Shown one piece after another: positions 1-12,929 of a stretch of 64,000 nt of DNA. The notes under the pieces were generated by a model that saw nothing but the letters and a program-made list of their open reading frames with translations, had not been told where the DNA came from and did not search any database. The translations under genes and the position numbers were made by a program. The stretch's first letter is position 1; each line of letters begins with the position of its first letter. This DNA comes from Solea solea (Eukaryota; Chordata; Actinopteri; Pleuronectiformes; Soleidae), in NCBI RefSeq assembly GCF_958295425.1, contig NC_081134.1:871001-935000 (forward strand), written 5' to 3'.

Positions 1-777
1 CACTTAGCATGGCCAATGCTAACACCTGGATTAGCACCTCTGTGGTGGTGCACACCTTTGCTGCCATTTTTGACCCATGTGTGCAGTTGAACATAAATGA
101 CTCAAATATAGTAATCTGATTGGTTGCTTGGAGTAATAGAATCCCCATCTATCACAGCAGAACATCTGATTCCTCTTCACAGTTCCATATCACTCCACTT
201 GGAAGTAGATCCTTCTTGCGTGGAACAATGGTGGCAGCAGCTGTTCAGTCTGTGTGTGTGTGTGCCGACCGTTGTCTAGTTCAGCACCATGGACAGAGCT
301 TATCCACAATCTGTAAGTTTAGAAAAGTGGCATCACAGTTACTCATCACTCGTCCTGAAGTGCTGAGGACAGAACAGAGAAGATGATTCAAGACCTTTCT
401 CTTAACTCTGACTTTGAATTGAATTTCCTTTTTATTTATCGGTCCATTTGTTTACATTGAAGCCGGTTTGGTTTCTCTAAAGCCCTATTTAGTATGTTGT
501 TTTATTTCCATCTCATTCTTTATTCTTCTGTTTCATACAGTTTCACTTGCATTTGAATGCCTGTTATTCCTGCACTTCAAACTAAATACCAGTTTTTGAA
601 TCTTATTTTATTCTGGAGCATTGCTTTTTATTTACTTTCTCATTTCATTATTTGTTTTTAATCACTCGTATCCATTATTACTAAAACATTTATTTACTTA
701 TTTATTTCATTGAATTCCCTTGTTCTGTTATCCCTCTTATTGCATTTATTTATTTATTCATAACCCTGCCTCTGGAA

Positions 778-778
<1 letters not shown>
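1..778. other. non-coding, nothing recognised
   Basis: No exon, RNA gene or transposon was recognised. A short TG run occurs near 250-263. Positions 420-770 are rich in TTTATT-type AT sequence. The short open frames here have no family resemblance. Confidence 0.5.

Positions 779-805
<27 letters not shown>
779..805. repeat. (TG)n microsatellite
   Basis: About 13 uninterrupted TG dinucleotides. Confidence 0.95.
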
Positions 806-808
<3 letters not shown>

Positions 809-1419
809 AACATTGAAGAGTGATGACCTGATGTAAAAATGAAAACGTTTAACAAAAAAAACCCCATAACAGATTATAAATATTACGCTTTCGAGCTCCA
901 GTGGCTGTTGTGTCATTCCTTAAAATCCAAAAACAATAAATAGCAACAATCAAGGATGTGTTGCATTGTAACCTGGTGAGGGAAGAAAGCTCTTCCCCAC
1001 ATGTTCCATCACAATCATCAGGACAAAGTTCAACTCGGCAGGTTTTAATAGTGAGTTATTTATATGTACAGACAGCTGCGTTACCTGATCGCAGCCTCTC
1101 AGAACATAAACTGTGCAGGAGAGAAGCTGAAGTGTTAGAGTCTGTCTTTTAATTGCATTTCACTTTCATCTGTGGGAGACCGTGTTTGCCCTGTGGGTGT
1201 ATGTTGAGATTAGCCCTCTCACAGCACTGCGAGCCCATACAGTACAGTAGAGCTTCACAGCAAGGGAATGTCAAATGCAATCTATATCATGACTATCTAT
1301 CTATCTATCTATCACGCTCTGTCAAGCAAAACTATCAGACCTGACTGAGGGAGTGTTTGTGTGAATCTCTAGCTTTACCAGCGCCATGTGGCTGTTGCCT
1401 CCATCATAAACTATTTATT
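806..1419. other. non-coding stretch with a short (TATC)n run
   Basis: No gene was recognised. A (CTAT)n run of about five units lies at 1293-1313. The remainder is unique-looking sequence with short chance open frames. Confidence 0.5.
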
Positions 1420-1900
1420 TATGTATTTATTTTACCTTTATTTAACTGCGTCAGTCAGTTGAGAACCAATTCTCATTTACGATGACGACCTGGACAAGAG
1501 TCAGCACAACAAACAGCAATACGAACAATATTAAACAATTCATTCAACAGTCACGTGTTGAATAAAAATGGTTAAAAGCAGCAGTCGCAAATTGTTGCCC
1601 TCACTAATTTTTTAAAAGAAGAAAGTGGAATGAACAAACTGATTTTAAGTGTCTGTTGCAGATGATTCCAGTCCAGCAGAAAAGTAGTGCAGACTTTGGG
1701 GATGAGTAAGTTAATAAAGCTGCTGGAACGAACAGCACGACCGGTGTTATGGATATTGAGTAATGAGCGAAGATAAGATGGAGTTTTACTAATTATGTGT
1801 TTGTCTGCGAGAATGAAGAGAGGGCCAGTTGACCGGGGACCAGGGAATATAGACAATTCACTTCCTGTGTGCAGTACAGGAATGTCGCCAGGTGACACGA
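1420..1900 (-). mobile_element. degenerate LINE 3' fragment (reverse transcriptase C-terminus plus tail)
   Basis: On the minus strand the frame read through 1572-1800 contains PSYLRSLLNIHN, then RSSSFINLLIPK, then DWNHLQ and LSSFKKLV. This order resembles the C-terminal end of teleost LINE reverse transcriptases, whose usual pattern is xPxYLxxLL, LRSxxxxLLxVPR, WNxLPxxxR, SFKxxL. Adjacent sequence at 1420-1560 (TTTATTTAACTG, then CGACCTGGACAAGAG) resembles the 3' tail repeat found with such elements. The reading is by eye only; the family (CR1/L2/Rex-like) is not resolved and no endonuclease or catalytic YADD remains here. Confidence 0.4.
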
Positions 1901-1959
1901 GATCTAAACATGTGTGGAGCTGACTTAACCAACAACAAACAAATGTAACCGACATTCCA

Positions 1960-3342
1960 GTGAGGAACAGCTGCAGTTGTGGTCATTTCAGTTGAAATCA
2001 GAAATTCAGTTGTTGAAACTCAACAAACAAAGAGTTCCATTTAGCAGCATTTATATTTCTGATTACACTACATTTGTTTTTAACAATTGTCGGAGTAAAT
2101 GTGTTAAGTATTTGTGACAACCTGAGATTGTGTATGTTGCACAAACATTTGAGGACAAATCATATTAATTTAATTTAAATTCACCAGTGGTTTTATGTTT
2201 TGGAAACTTATCTCTGACTCTGTTAGAAAGTGTGATGTGGTGACTTAGTGACTAATGACTCTGCTATTTTTGTGATTTGCAATCAAAGACTCGTTTAGAG
2301 AACTGAGTGGTGCGAGAATAATGCTGCAATTAATATTTACTTCTATAAATTGCTCATTTTATTATTCAAGGACCTAAACACGCTTTAATTTGTCATAAAA
2401 TACAAAAAGTACAAAATGTGGTACACACGTTTGTTTTTTTCCACATGTACAAAACCCTTGTTTCTGCTTTGTTTTTATTCATTTTTAGATTAAAGAAACA
2501 CACTGTAGCTTTAATAATTGGTAAACTATATACAAAATACACAAGGTATGAATTCTATTTAGAAAGCACAGAACAGACACAGGTGTTTAGTCTTAGTTTA
2601 AACTTTTGTTTAACTTTGAGTTCACCTTGTGTGCAAAGGCTGAACAAATGTTCTTATAACACAAAGGATGTTGTGTGTGTGTGTGTGTGTGTGTAAGATG
2701 ATATACACATGCTAAATAAGGTGCTTCTATTATCAGTTGAACACACAAGTGTGTTACTTAACGAAAGTCTAATTAAATGTAATGCTCAACATAATCTCTT
2801 TCTTCTTTCATTAACTTGTGTTTCTATTGAAAGATGGGTGAGATGAGCTCTGACAGGAACCTCCCACGCCTCTGACAGACGGACTCTGGACACTCACTGC
2901 TCCTTCACAGTGCAACAGCAGCCTCTAGTGGCAGAATGCACACTGACCCGGGCTGCACAGCACACTTTAATTGGGCTGCATTCAATGTGAAACAAGGGTC
3001 AAACATGTGGCACCGTGTGTCAAATACTCATTTCACTTAGGTCAAACTGGGGTTTTAGGGGCTTTTTTCTGGTCAGAGGGGAAACTCTACTACTCTACTC
3101 TACACAAATCACTCTTAGTCTCTGATTATGCTGCACAGAGCAGAGCGGTGCCCTGCTGCACACACAGGGTGAACGAGTTCATTGCCTCAACACTGAGGTA
3201 CTGACAGAGTCAAGTGATATGTTCAGCAAACCACACAAATAGTCAAAGCTGTGGCTTCTGTGTCAAAGATGTTACTTACAGGGAGTGTAAGTAACACAGA
3301 GCAAATTCAAATCCACACACTTACACATTCTAAAATCTAAAC
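1960..3342. other. non-coding stretch containing a (TG)n run
   Basis: No gene was recognised. A (TG)11 microsatellite lies at 2672-2694 and produces a cysteine-valine artefact frame. The segment 2860-2960 is GC-richer but carries no recognisable exon. Confidence 0.5.
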
Positions 3343-3517
3343 CAGTGTTTCCCAACCCTGTTCTCAGGGAACACTGACTGCATGTTATAGATGCTGCACT
3401 GCTCCAACACAGCTGATTCAGATGCTCGTTACCAGGCTTCTGCAGAGCTGCTTGACGAGCTGTTCATCTGAATCAGGTGTGTTAGAGCGGGGCAACATCT
3501 AAAACACGCAGTCAGGT
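3343..3517 (+). mobile_element. hAT-type hairpin MITE, copy 1 (right end truncated)
   Basis: It begins with the terminal motif CAGTGTTTCCCAACCCTG and folds on itself. The arm around 3396-3424 (CCAACACAGCTGATTCAGATG) is the complement of the arm around 3466-3487. Related copies lie at 20658-20838, 28587-28700 and 30122-30504. The right-hand terminal repeat is missing. Superfamily placement rests on the CAGTG termini and on the 8-bp target duplication seen at the second copy. Confidence 0.6.
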
Positions 3518-3984
3518 TTAGATTAGAAGAAAAAAAATCAGTTTAGTAGAAAATAAAATCTTATTTTGCCTGATGAAGATACAAAAAAAAACATTAACCC
3601 TACGCCAAACTTTACTGGACAGCCCCTGTTCTGTGGTGTTTATGCAGACTCAGCAGAAACTCTGTGATCATCATATGAACCGCATCATGTGGTTTCATGT
3701 GGTCACATGGTCTCTATAAGTAAGAAAAAAGAACACATTAAAAATGAACTTTACTTAGTTCCTGTCACACCGATCACACCGGTGCACCACATGTGGTAAA
3801 TGACGTTAGACAACAAAGCTCCATGTGAAAAGCGGCAGTAGCAGCTCATGTAATGATTGGCACAGATGAAACTGTCATCATTAGAAAGTGTCGGATGGAA
3901 GTGGAAGAGCGCGGTTTTGTGCAAATTATGCAACAAGGAATTTGCATTTCACCCAAGCAAAAGTCTCCGGTATCACCTCAATTC

Positions 3985-4083
3985 TTTTGCATGTTCTCCA
4001 CTTCCTCGATGGATTAGTGACCTGTCCAAGGTTTGGCCCTGTCAGCAAGGATTGGCTCCAGCCTCACTCGTGAGCCCCAATAC
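3985..4083 (+). repeat. teleost LINE 3'-tail-type repeat fragment
   Basis: The order GCATGTTCTCC, GTGACCTGTCCAAGG, GGATTGGCTCCAGCC matches a very common teleost dispersed repeat (LINE-tail type). It abuts the Tc1-like remnant that follows. Other pieces of the same type occur at 19190, 26160, 29822, 46900, 60816 and 63312. Confidence 0.45.
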
Positions 4084-4099
4084 AATGGTCGAAAAAATC

Positions 4100-4310
4100 A
4101 CTGGCTACTTTATTAGGTACACTCATTCAACTGCTTGTTAATACACATCATAAAGAAGAAGAACGGTGATTGAAGTGACTGTGGTGAGGTTGTTGGTCTG
4201 AGTATTTCAGAATCTGCTGTTCTACACGATCATCTTCAGAATGTGTAGTGTATAAGTGTGTAAAAAACACCTTGTTGATGTCAGAGGAGACTGACCAGAC
4301 TGGTATAAGG
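4100..4310 (+). mobile_element. Tc1-like transposon remnant
   Basis: It starts with ACTGGCTACTTTATTAGGTAC, close to the widespread teleost element beginning GGCCACTTTATTAGGTACAC. Downstream the sequence reads as a damaged helix-turn-helix N-terminus of a Tc1-type transposase (GLSISESAVL near 4190-4225), with internal deletions and stops. A later block (CTTGTTGATGTCAGAGGAGA) also fits that family. It is non-functional. Confidence 0.55.
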
Positions 4311-5724
4311 TGAGATTAAAACACTCAGTCAATGCACTGTAGCTGTTCTAAGAACTAAACTAATAAATCCATGTTTAGAATATATTTTAAAAAGTGAAGG
4401 AAGAGCCGCACACAAGCAGCATTTCTCATGTGAACATTATAGCTACAGTGATGTCTCTTTATTGTATTCCTGCACTGTGGGTTGGCAAGGAGGCAGCTCG
4501 TGATGGCGCTGAAACAGCCCAGCTTCACTTTGCATCCAAAGCTTTCATGTGCCCATCAAACCTCTTCATCAAAAATGAATCAATCTCGCTCACAAATAGA
4601 TGCACACTAGAATCAAACAAGGTGGACTTCATTAAAATGTGAGGCGTGGAGAGGAGCAATAAGCCAGTGACACGACGAGAGAGGCCTGAGAGAGGCAGCA
4701 TGTGCACATGGAGTAGATCCCATGTCCGTCTGATTGACCCCACTGGACGATGGCTAAGTCAGCGCCGATTCAAAGTCAGCGCTGACTTCACTGAGCAGAC
4801 TGAGACTCAGAGGCTCACTCTCCCTGAAAACATGGCTGACAGACGGGACATGAGGAAAATCTTTGATTTTAGCCACTTTCTAAAATATTTGCTTAATAAA
4901 ATCCAGGTCTGCGTTGGCTACTCTCCACCTTGAATCATTAAAAATGTTTCCAAGTCTTTAAATTAGGTTTCAAATCGCGTACAATTCAGTAACATTCCTA
5001 CAAGTACGTGTAGATACAGTGAGTCAAGCTCCTTGTTTCAAGTTGGTTCTTGGTACAAAGGGTGAGCACAACATAGTCAGTACTGCATGATCAGTATCTC
5101 ATACAACCTAAACTGTCCATTTATACACTGTTTTTGTATCGTTTAGAAGCCTTTCTTACATTCCTGATCAATCACTAGTACAACACTCACATTACTTTAT
5201 CACATTTTTAGCTCACATGTTTTTGCATTGGCAGTAGTCATGCCAGATTCAGAAAGACATGCAGGGATGTCTCTGACAAGTGCAGCCAGCCTCTTTGATT
5301 TAATTGCAAGGCTGTGCATTTTTGTCATGAAACAACCATTGTGGCTTAATTACAGCAGGGTTTTGTGTTTCTCTGCCTTTATTCCAGAGCACGTGGCACA
5401 GCATGCTAATGAGCTAATGCACTCCCACTGTTTCTGCAATTAGGAGTGTGTGCGGCGGCTAATGTGGGGACGTGGTCGCTAACATTAAGGGCTAATAGGA
5501 ACAGGTGTCTGCTGTGTCTTACTCTCCATGTGAGGCTGGGAGACATTGTAACGTCTCAAACATGAGTCTCATCAAAAAGAAACTGGAATGCCTTATTGTG
5601 GGGTATATCCCAGAATGCATTGCACATACAGTATATGATAGAGGGCATGCTTGTCAGTCTTTGTGGTTGTGTTATCGTCCTCTGCTCTCTTCGTTCTCCA
5701 TCTTCTTTTGCTAACACATTCCTG
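4311..5724. other. non-coding stretch, weak regulatory candidate at 5390-5500
   Basis: No exon was recognised. Positions 5390-5500 hold several TAAT/ATTA cores (GCTAATGAGCTAATGC, GCAATTAGG, GGCTAATAGG) in otherwise GC-richer DNA, the look of a conserved enhancer. I cannot test conservation. Confidence 0.3.
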
Positions 5725-5750
5725 ACACACACACACACACACACACACAC
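5725..5750. repeat. (CA)n microsatellite
   Basis: About 13 CA dinucleotides. Chance frames that cross it on both strands give HTHT or CVCV peptides. Confidence 0.95.
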
Positions 5751-5829
5751 TCATATTTGCTGCTGTTGCACACCAGTCTATCACAGCAAATGGCTGTTTT
5801 TATTTCAATTTCACAAAATTGGATTTTAA

Positions 5830-6120
5830 TGAATTCCACAATGAATAACCAAGCAAGAAATTATTTTCCAATATCCTCCCATGATATTCCGCCATCCCTC
5901 TGTATTAGTGGAATTAATACTCGGAGCGTGCTGGAGATGCTGCATCAGGTGATGCAGGATTTGATTAGGAGTCTAAAGTTTTCAGCAAATCAGGTGTGGG
6001 GGCACAATCATGGTTTCTTTTTATTTTTTAATCTAGGACAAAAATCCCTCTAGCAGCAGCAGCAGCAGCAAGGAATACTAAATTGTTGGAATTTGATTAG
6101 CATACCATGTAAGGGGCTCT
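5830..6120. promoter_or_regulatory. candidate conserved non-coding element
   Basis: Seen directly: low-repeat sequence with TTAATAC/ATTAG homeodomain-type cores, a perfect 8-2-8 inverted repeat at 5940-5957 (CTGCATCA-GG-TGATGCAG) that includes the E-box CAGGTG, and a (GCA)6 run at 6053-6071. Inference: this composition is typical of vertebrate developmental enhancers. Conservation was not measured. Confidence 0.3.
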
Positions 6121-6311
6121 GCCACGTCTTCTCGTGTGTTGCAGCACTGTGAAGGACACACTGAACGTTTACAGTGTGTGCGTTGAACTCAAACGGACGG
6201 TCGAGGTCTTTTGTAGTGTGGTTGTGTGAGGTATTGTCTCATAGTCACACAGGTGTGTTTCATATATGGTGAGAATAGGTCTTTATATTACGCTTTATAT
6301 ATATAATATGC

Positions 6312-6750
6312 TTTATATTACTGTTACATTACTGTGACATTACTGTTATATTACTGTTACATTACTGTTATATTATTGTTACATTACTGTTAGATTACTG
6401 TTACATTACTGTTGTATTACTGTTACATTACTGTTGTATTACTGTTACATTACTGTTAGATTACTGTTATATTACTGTTACATTACTGTTACATTAATGT
6501 TACATTAATGTTACATTACTGTTATATTACTGTTGTATTACTGTTACATTACTGTTACATTACTGTTATATTACTGTTACATTACTGTTACATTACTGTG
6601 ACATTACTGTTACATTACTGTTACATTACTGTTGTATTACTGTTACATTACTGTTACATTACTGTTACATTACTGTTGTATTACTGTTACATTACTGTTA
6701 CATTACTATTATATTACTGTTACATTACTGTTACATTACTGTTATATTAC
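6312..6750. repeat. 11-bp minisatellite, about 40 units
   Basis: Tandem units of consensus ACATTACTGTT run for about 440 bp, with single-base variants (ATATTACTGTT, AGATTACTGTT, TGTATTACTGT, ACATTAATGTT). Because 11 is not a multiple of three, all three frames are traversed, and the stop-free frame gives a false repetitive peptide (HYCYITV). It is not protein-coding. Confidence 0.92.
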
Positions 6751-9505
6751 AACCTTTTGAGACTAGAAACTGAAGTTTGTGTCACATGATGAACCTTTAA
6801 TCCCTGCAAGTCTGTAGCTTTTCATTTTTAGGAATTGTCCATCACTAAGTTTGAATTAGTTTGGTTTTTTTTCTGTGACATTGATGCTTGATATACTTCA
6901 GTCAGATTCATCCAACAGACAACAATGACCTCCTCTCTGGGCTTTGGAGCAGGCGAGTGAGCAGTAAGCAGCAAGTTCAGTTTTCCCACAGGCTGAAAAT
7001 AGAATTGTGGTTTGCACTGTGAAGCATGTAATGACGAGCCACCAGGAGGTGATTCTGATAAAATGAGCTTCTACTTCGTACTTCTTTTATAACAGTAATC
7101 ATTTTCCTGACGAGTTAATAGTCTCAATCACTATGTTTCAATTCTTCTTCAGTAGAACACAATGAGGGAAAACAGATGATGAAGCATGGCATGTAATATG
7201 TGGACACCAGTGTGATTGACAGCTGGTATCATCCAATAGCAGCCTGGTCTGTGAACCTCAATATAACGCAAAACAGGAATCCAGGTGCTCATGGGTGATG
7301 TCACGACGACCAGTTTCCAGTGTTTCGACTGAGAGATAAATCACATGAATGAGAAGATAAAACACAAACTTGTGTGTTTGAATGAAAAAATGCAGAACAA
7401 ATGAATGGAGAAATAAGTTAAAACATTATTTAGTTTAATCCTACTTTTAGTTTTAGAGCTGAATGGTTTTGTGGTTTCTTTTCAGCTTGCTCTGTTTTAC
7501 CTCGTGTTTCTTCGCTTCTCGTGTGTCTGTTTTTTGTTTGTTTTCCAATCACACCTGCCCTTCATGTGTCCTGTTAACGTCTCAGACACGTGTCTGTTTG
7601 CCTGCTGTCCTTGAAGACATTAGTTTGGAATAATTGCCTTATTTGAAATTGACCCCCCTGCTCTGAATCCCCTGTAACACTCTACTAATTTATATTTTAT
7701 TTTGAAATATTTCAATTATAAATGTCATGACTTGAATCACTGCTTTTTAATTTGTCACTAATGTGAAGTAAACATGTTTTTGGAAAGATATGGAAATGTC
7801 CTATTTTTTCAGTGGACTTTCAAGGTCCTCTGTGTAACATTTACGAGGTTTTATTGATCAAAACTGAATATACAGTGTTTTCCAATTCATTTTTTTTGCG
7901 GTACTGAAAACATTTGGGTTTGATATCAAAAGTTGAATCTAAGATATGTTAAACAACAATTTTTCAAGTCAGTAAAAATAATTGGAACTTGTGACTGACA
8001 GTTGATTTACCTTTGGTGTCCAGGTGTGTACTATTGTGTACTATTACATTGATTATTAAAACAATAAATAGCACTGGATGTGTACTCTCAGTTTCAGCAT
8101 TGGGGGTTTGCCCCATTGTATAGACTAGATAGGTGTCACCAACATGGAAGGGACTGTACCACCCAGAAGTATGTTTGTGTATAATGTCTTTAAAATAAAA
8201 ACTTGTTTGAAGCCTTTAAATAAGCATTTTATATACACAAAGTTTACTACACAAACAAAGAAGAATGGTTTCTTCTTCTTATGAACGATAGGTGATGAGT
8301 TGATGGTGTAGAAAGAATCCCTCTGACACATCTGTGTTTCTTCAACAAGTCTTATCCAGGACTGGCCCATAAACGTGTTGTAAAACTGTCCGTGGTAATG
8401 CTTGTGACCCCAATGAGGAGTTTCCTGCTTGCTTTTCAATGCAATGAAATGCTCAAATGCTCAAAGTCAGATACTGCAGTTCTACATGGGTAAACATAAT
8501 GCATAAACCATTAGAGAGACGGTGGAAATGACTGAGAACGTGTGGAGAATGTGTTTGTTGTGCGCTACAATCTCACCATTAGATGTCATTTGTACACAAG
8601 GCACCCTTTTATGTTTCAAAGTTGTTCTCGGGTTCTTAGATGCCAGTGTGTTGCCATCAGTGTCAAGTTAAGAGAGTGATGCAACCATAGAATGGATAAA
8701 AAGAAAAATAGACGACAAGACGGCTTCCCAAAGTAAAATCATATCTGTATTACCCCCTGATGGCTGGGTTCTGTATACTTTCGGTTGCTTTGCAGCATAG
8801 GCAGTTATTAGCAATGCTGTAATAATAGTAACTGGTCTACCAAAGGGACATGTACACACAGCTGATTAATGTCCAAGCACCGTCTCTTCCTAAGCTGCTC
8901 TCTGACTGGTCAAAGACCAGATATCTCCAAGGCTGGAAACAGATGATGTTTCTCAAAGAGCAGATCCTTCCATTGGGACGTTTTCTGTATGTTTTATTTA
9001 AGTTTAAAAGTCCTGATGAGAGAAACCCACATGCACACACTAGGAGAACACGACACATACTCCATGCAGAAAGGCCCTCGTCGGGACCAGATCTTTTTAC
9101 TGCAAGGCAAGCGACAGCCACTACGATGTGATCATCACAGCAGCCACATTTCTTATGGTCACATCACTGAGGAGGTTCCACCATAGACACAAAATGAAGA
9201 GTCCTGCACGGGTGTGTGGGTCTGTTAATGTTCAGCAGTTTGAAGATTCTTCCTTGACTTTGACAAACACTCTCAAAGTCTAGTTCTCTCCGATCACTTT
9301 ATTTACATAAAATAAAAGATTATTGTGAGATTTTTGAGCAATAATGGCTAATAAAAACTGCCCACGGCAGCTTTAACTGCTGTTAGTCAGCTGTTCAAAG
9401 GTCCACAATGTTTTAGAGTAAAAATGTGACCAATGTGACTTCAATATCATAATTTAGAGCATGTTCATCTACAGACAAAAATAGATGCCTGTTGTACAGA
9501 AGCAA
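6751..9505. other. non-coding stretch
   Basis: No gene was recognised. Positions 7590-7690 (ATTAGTTTGGAATAATTGCC, TTTGAAATTGACC) look like a short conserved element, but this is only an impression. Positions 8830-9180 are open on both strands without any recognisable domain. Confidence 0.4.
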
Positions 9506-9546
9506 TCTCTCTCTCCGTCTCTCTCTGTGTCTCTCTCTGTCTCTCC
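9506..9546. repeat. (TC)n-rich simple repeat
   Basis: Imperfect CTCTCT/GTCTCTC tract. Confidence 0.85.
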
Positions 9547-12500
9547 ATTATCTTCATCCCAGTGAACAAAGAGGCGGAAGGTTGGGGGTTACCTCCTCCC
9601 TCTTTCACTGAGTGCTCTAATTCTTTCATTGCTTCTCCTCCTAATCAAGGATGTGATTAGTGTTTGCCACACAAGTGGTTTCTTCTTGAGCAGAAACAAT
9701 TGCTAACAGTGACATGAGTGGACACTGTGAATGTGGCGTCGCTCATCATGCATGCAGAGACACAGAGCAGAGGTCACTGTGACGGCCAGTGAATACATAT
9801 GAAGGTCAATACAGTACATTTATAGGTACATTATAATAGAATACTAATATCAACACTAAGAGGAACTTCTGTCTCATGACTGCACACATCTGGACATGGA
9901 CAGAACGTTTCTGAATAAATGATGATGTGAAAGTATTTATTGACAAAATGTTACTGTAATTATTGGATCATGTTAAAGTGACAGTTCAGGGTTTTTAAAG
10001 TGTGGTAGTAACACATAGAAATACACAGAAACTAGCAACACAAACTAAACCTTTCAGTTGAAAGATGACTCACTCTACCACTGATCCACCGTCACTGCCT
10101 TAATGTTGTCACAGTCAACGATATTCCCAATCTTTATTCATGAATTAATATTTTTGAATGAATGAATGAATCATTTGTATTTATTTATTTATGTTTCATA
10201 ATTAGCAACAGTGCCTTTAAACCAAAACTGAAAAGATAAAAAACAGAACAACACAACGCTAAAATCCTTCATTTACATTGTTATGATTTATGTGATAAAT
10301 CCATACATATTTTAGCTGTGAAACTTTACACAGAGCTGCACGTTTTCAACTCATCTCTGAATCTGTTCTGTTTATCTTGCAAAAACAAAAGACTCAGAAG
10401 AATCAAATATAAAACCCAAAAGTTTCCACAGGGTTTTTTTTCCACATGAGGAGGTCAAACATGATTTAAGAGAAATATCATTTGTGAAAAGAAAAGAAGT
10501 GAAAGAAGTAAAAGTATGAATGAGTTTAAACAGCTCTTTAAAACATCTCTTTGAACAGATATAGAAAGGGTTGATTGTAATCATATAATTTGGTTCAGTG
10601 TGACTTTATTTTTCTAATTATTTTTTCTGTTTTGAATATTTCTCTGAAAAATATTTCTGAAAATGTGATTTGACTTAAACAAAAGTCTCGATATTAAATT
10701 AAAACAAAAGCATCGACATATTTGACAAGTGATAAACTGCCATGACCCCAGGACTTGTTTCACGTTCCTGGATGATAATGATCATTTTTGGTTTTTGAAC
10801 TTTGTGAATTTCTGTGTCTAATGTTCTGTTGATTCATGTTTGTGTTTGCACGGACACTGGGTTATGGTTTCTGTGCTTTTTGCCCCTGGATTGCTTTTTT
10901 GAGACTTTTTAATTAACGTTAATTTCTGTGAACTCAGTGGTGACGTCCGACTTCCGAGTTCACATTTAAAATGGAATGCAGCGTTCTATGGAAGTAAATC
11001 TGTGCCATCTGAGTTTGAATTTGAAGTTCTAACACTGAAATTAGACTTTGAAATTTAAAAGCCATCAAATTTCAAGCACTGATTTTTTGTTTGCCTTTGT
11101 TTTTTTTTCAACGTTAAAACTACATGTTCTCTATGAAAGTCTGTTCTACATGTGAGGGAAATTCTTAACACTCAGTCAGTCTTGAGTCAGCCTCAAAAAG
11201 CCATTAGAGGTGACAGTGAAATGCCCTTTAGACAAACTGCTGTCAGTCAAAATGTTCTGTCATTGAGAGGCAGCAGCACTTTATCAAACACTTTAACCAC
11301 CATCAGTCACAGAACGCCTCAAAATACACATGTGCATTTTCTGTTAGTAAGTAAGTGTATAGCACCTTTAAAAACTGCAATTTACAAAGTGCTTTCACAT
11401 ACATACACAAAAAATACACACATATAGATGCAGAGTATAAACAAAACAAATAATAATAATAATGGTCATATTTACATCTCATGGTAGCAATGAGATAAAA
11501 GGATAATAAGTTAAAAAAAGATAAAAAGTATTCAGGGGCTAGATCACGCAGGAACAAAGATTCAGAACTACAGACAATTTATGAAGAAATTGCAGTGGAA
11601 TTGCTTGATGAAGCTGCCTGAGGCCGTCTGCCAATGATGCATTTGATTGGTATGAAGGAAAAGTTGAAATGATGAGTTCTCGCTGAGTGTCAAGAAAGAA
11701 GTTGAAAATTAGTGCAAAATGAGGGAAGGAATCGACGATAGAAGAGAGAATTCTGTGAAAAGGTTGAAAACAGTAAGCAGCAGAACATTAGTGTGTTTGT
11801 CTCGAGTGCATTTCAAGTCATTTGAATGACAAATTGTTTTTGACAAAATTTGAATAATTTGGAATGTATGAAATGATCAAAACTGAATAAAATCCTAATT
11901 GAACATTTTTGAAGTTTAAATGAAGTTCTGCTGAAGTAAGTGGAAATCAAGTTTTCAAGTCATTAATTCAGTTAGAAAAATACAGGCATTAATGTATTAC
12001 ATAGACATTTATAAGCCGAATATTTAGATTTATGTTTTTCAAATCCATTTTGACACATTTACACAAACTATCAAACACAAATTAAATGATTAAGTATAAG
12101 ATTTATGCAAAATGACGAGCTGCATTACTGTGAACAAAAATGCTCTGAATATGAAAGTGATATATACTCATGATTAAAGTCTTTGTTCAGTCATGGTTTG
12201 TCACAAAACATGTTTTTTGCTTGATCATTTTAAGTATTTGTGATCCTGAATGCCCCTTTTTTAAAAATAGGTTTTCATGTACATGCAGTTTAAGAATGCA
12301 CAATGGAATTTAAAGTGCACTGTGTTCTGGGGCGATATAGAATTTGACTTTGTTCCCTGGTTGTTACTTCATGCACACATGTGGCTGTAAACCTGCGTTG
12401 CTGTGTACATTATATTTATGTTCCATGTGTTACGCCCCCTCTCTCAGGACGACACATGGAAATTAGCCTGTGGCTACAATAATAAATAAATATGTAAACG

Positions 12501-12929
12501 GTTAAATGAATGAATACATTGTGTGTAAACCCCCTGTGCTGAGAACACATTCATTACAATACAGTCAAAAAAATCTATATATTTTCCGCAGAATTATTTC
12601 CAAATGACTCAAGCAGAATACAGGCTTGTGAAATAGTGGGTGGCAATTAATTGAAAAATTAAGTGGTGTTTTTAATACAAACAGCGACTTAAATGTCCTC
12701 AGAATTCATTATTTGGATTTAAAATTGGACAGTGTCATAATTGCTTTATGCCATATACTGCATGATTAACAATGATGTTGTTCTGTAATATCATTTATAT
12801 TAACATTAAAAAAACAAATATTGACCAAAGAAAACACCAAACTGTCCAAACGCTGTTTCTTATCTACAGTATATTGTAGATTGTGTTCCTTGGTTCCTCG
12901 GTCATTGACGGCAGTATCAAGTGAGATGA
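9547..12929. other. non-coding stretch with faint repeat remnants
   Basis: No exon was found. Positions 9560-9720 carry CCTAATCAAGG, GTGATTAGTG and AACAATTG cores and may be regulatory. Positions 10060-10090 (CTCTACCACTGATCCACC) look like the end of a tRNA-derived repeat related to the one at 36780-37015. Positions 11340-11430 (GTATAGCACCTTTAAAAAC, ACAAAGTGCTTTCACA) look like an old LINE/SINE tail. Positions 12590-12680 contain GGCAATTAATTGAAAAATTAAG, a palindromic homeodomain-like site. Confidence 0.35.

Noticed and set aside
6508..6789. 93-codon repetitive ORF (HYCYITV repeats)
   Set aside because: It is the translation of the 11-bp minisatellite; the repeat continues beyond the frame and all frames look alike.
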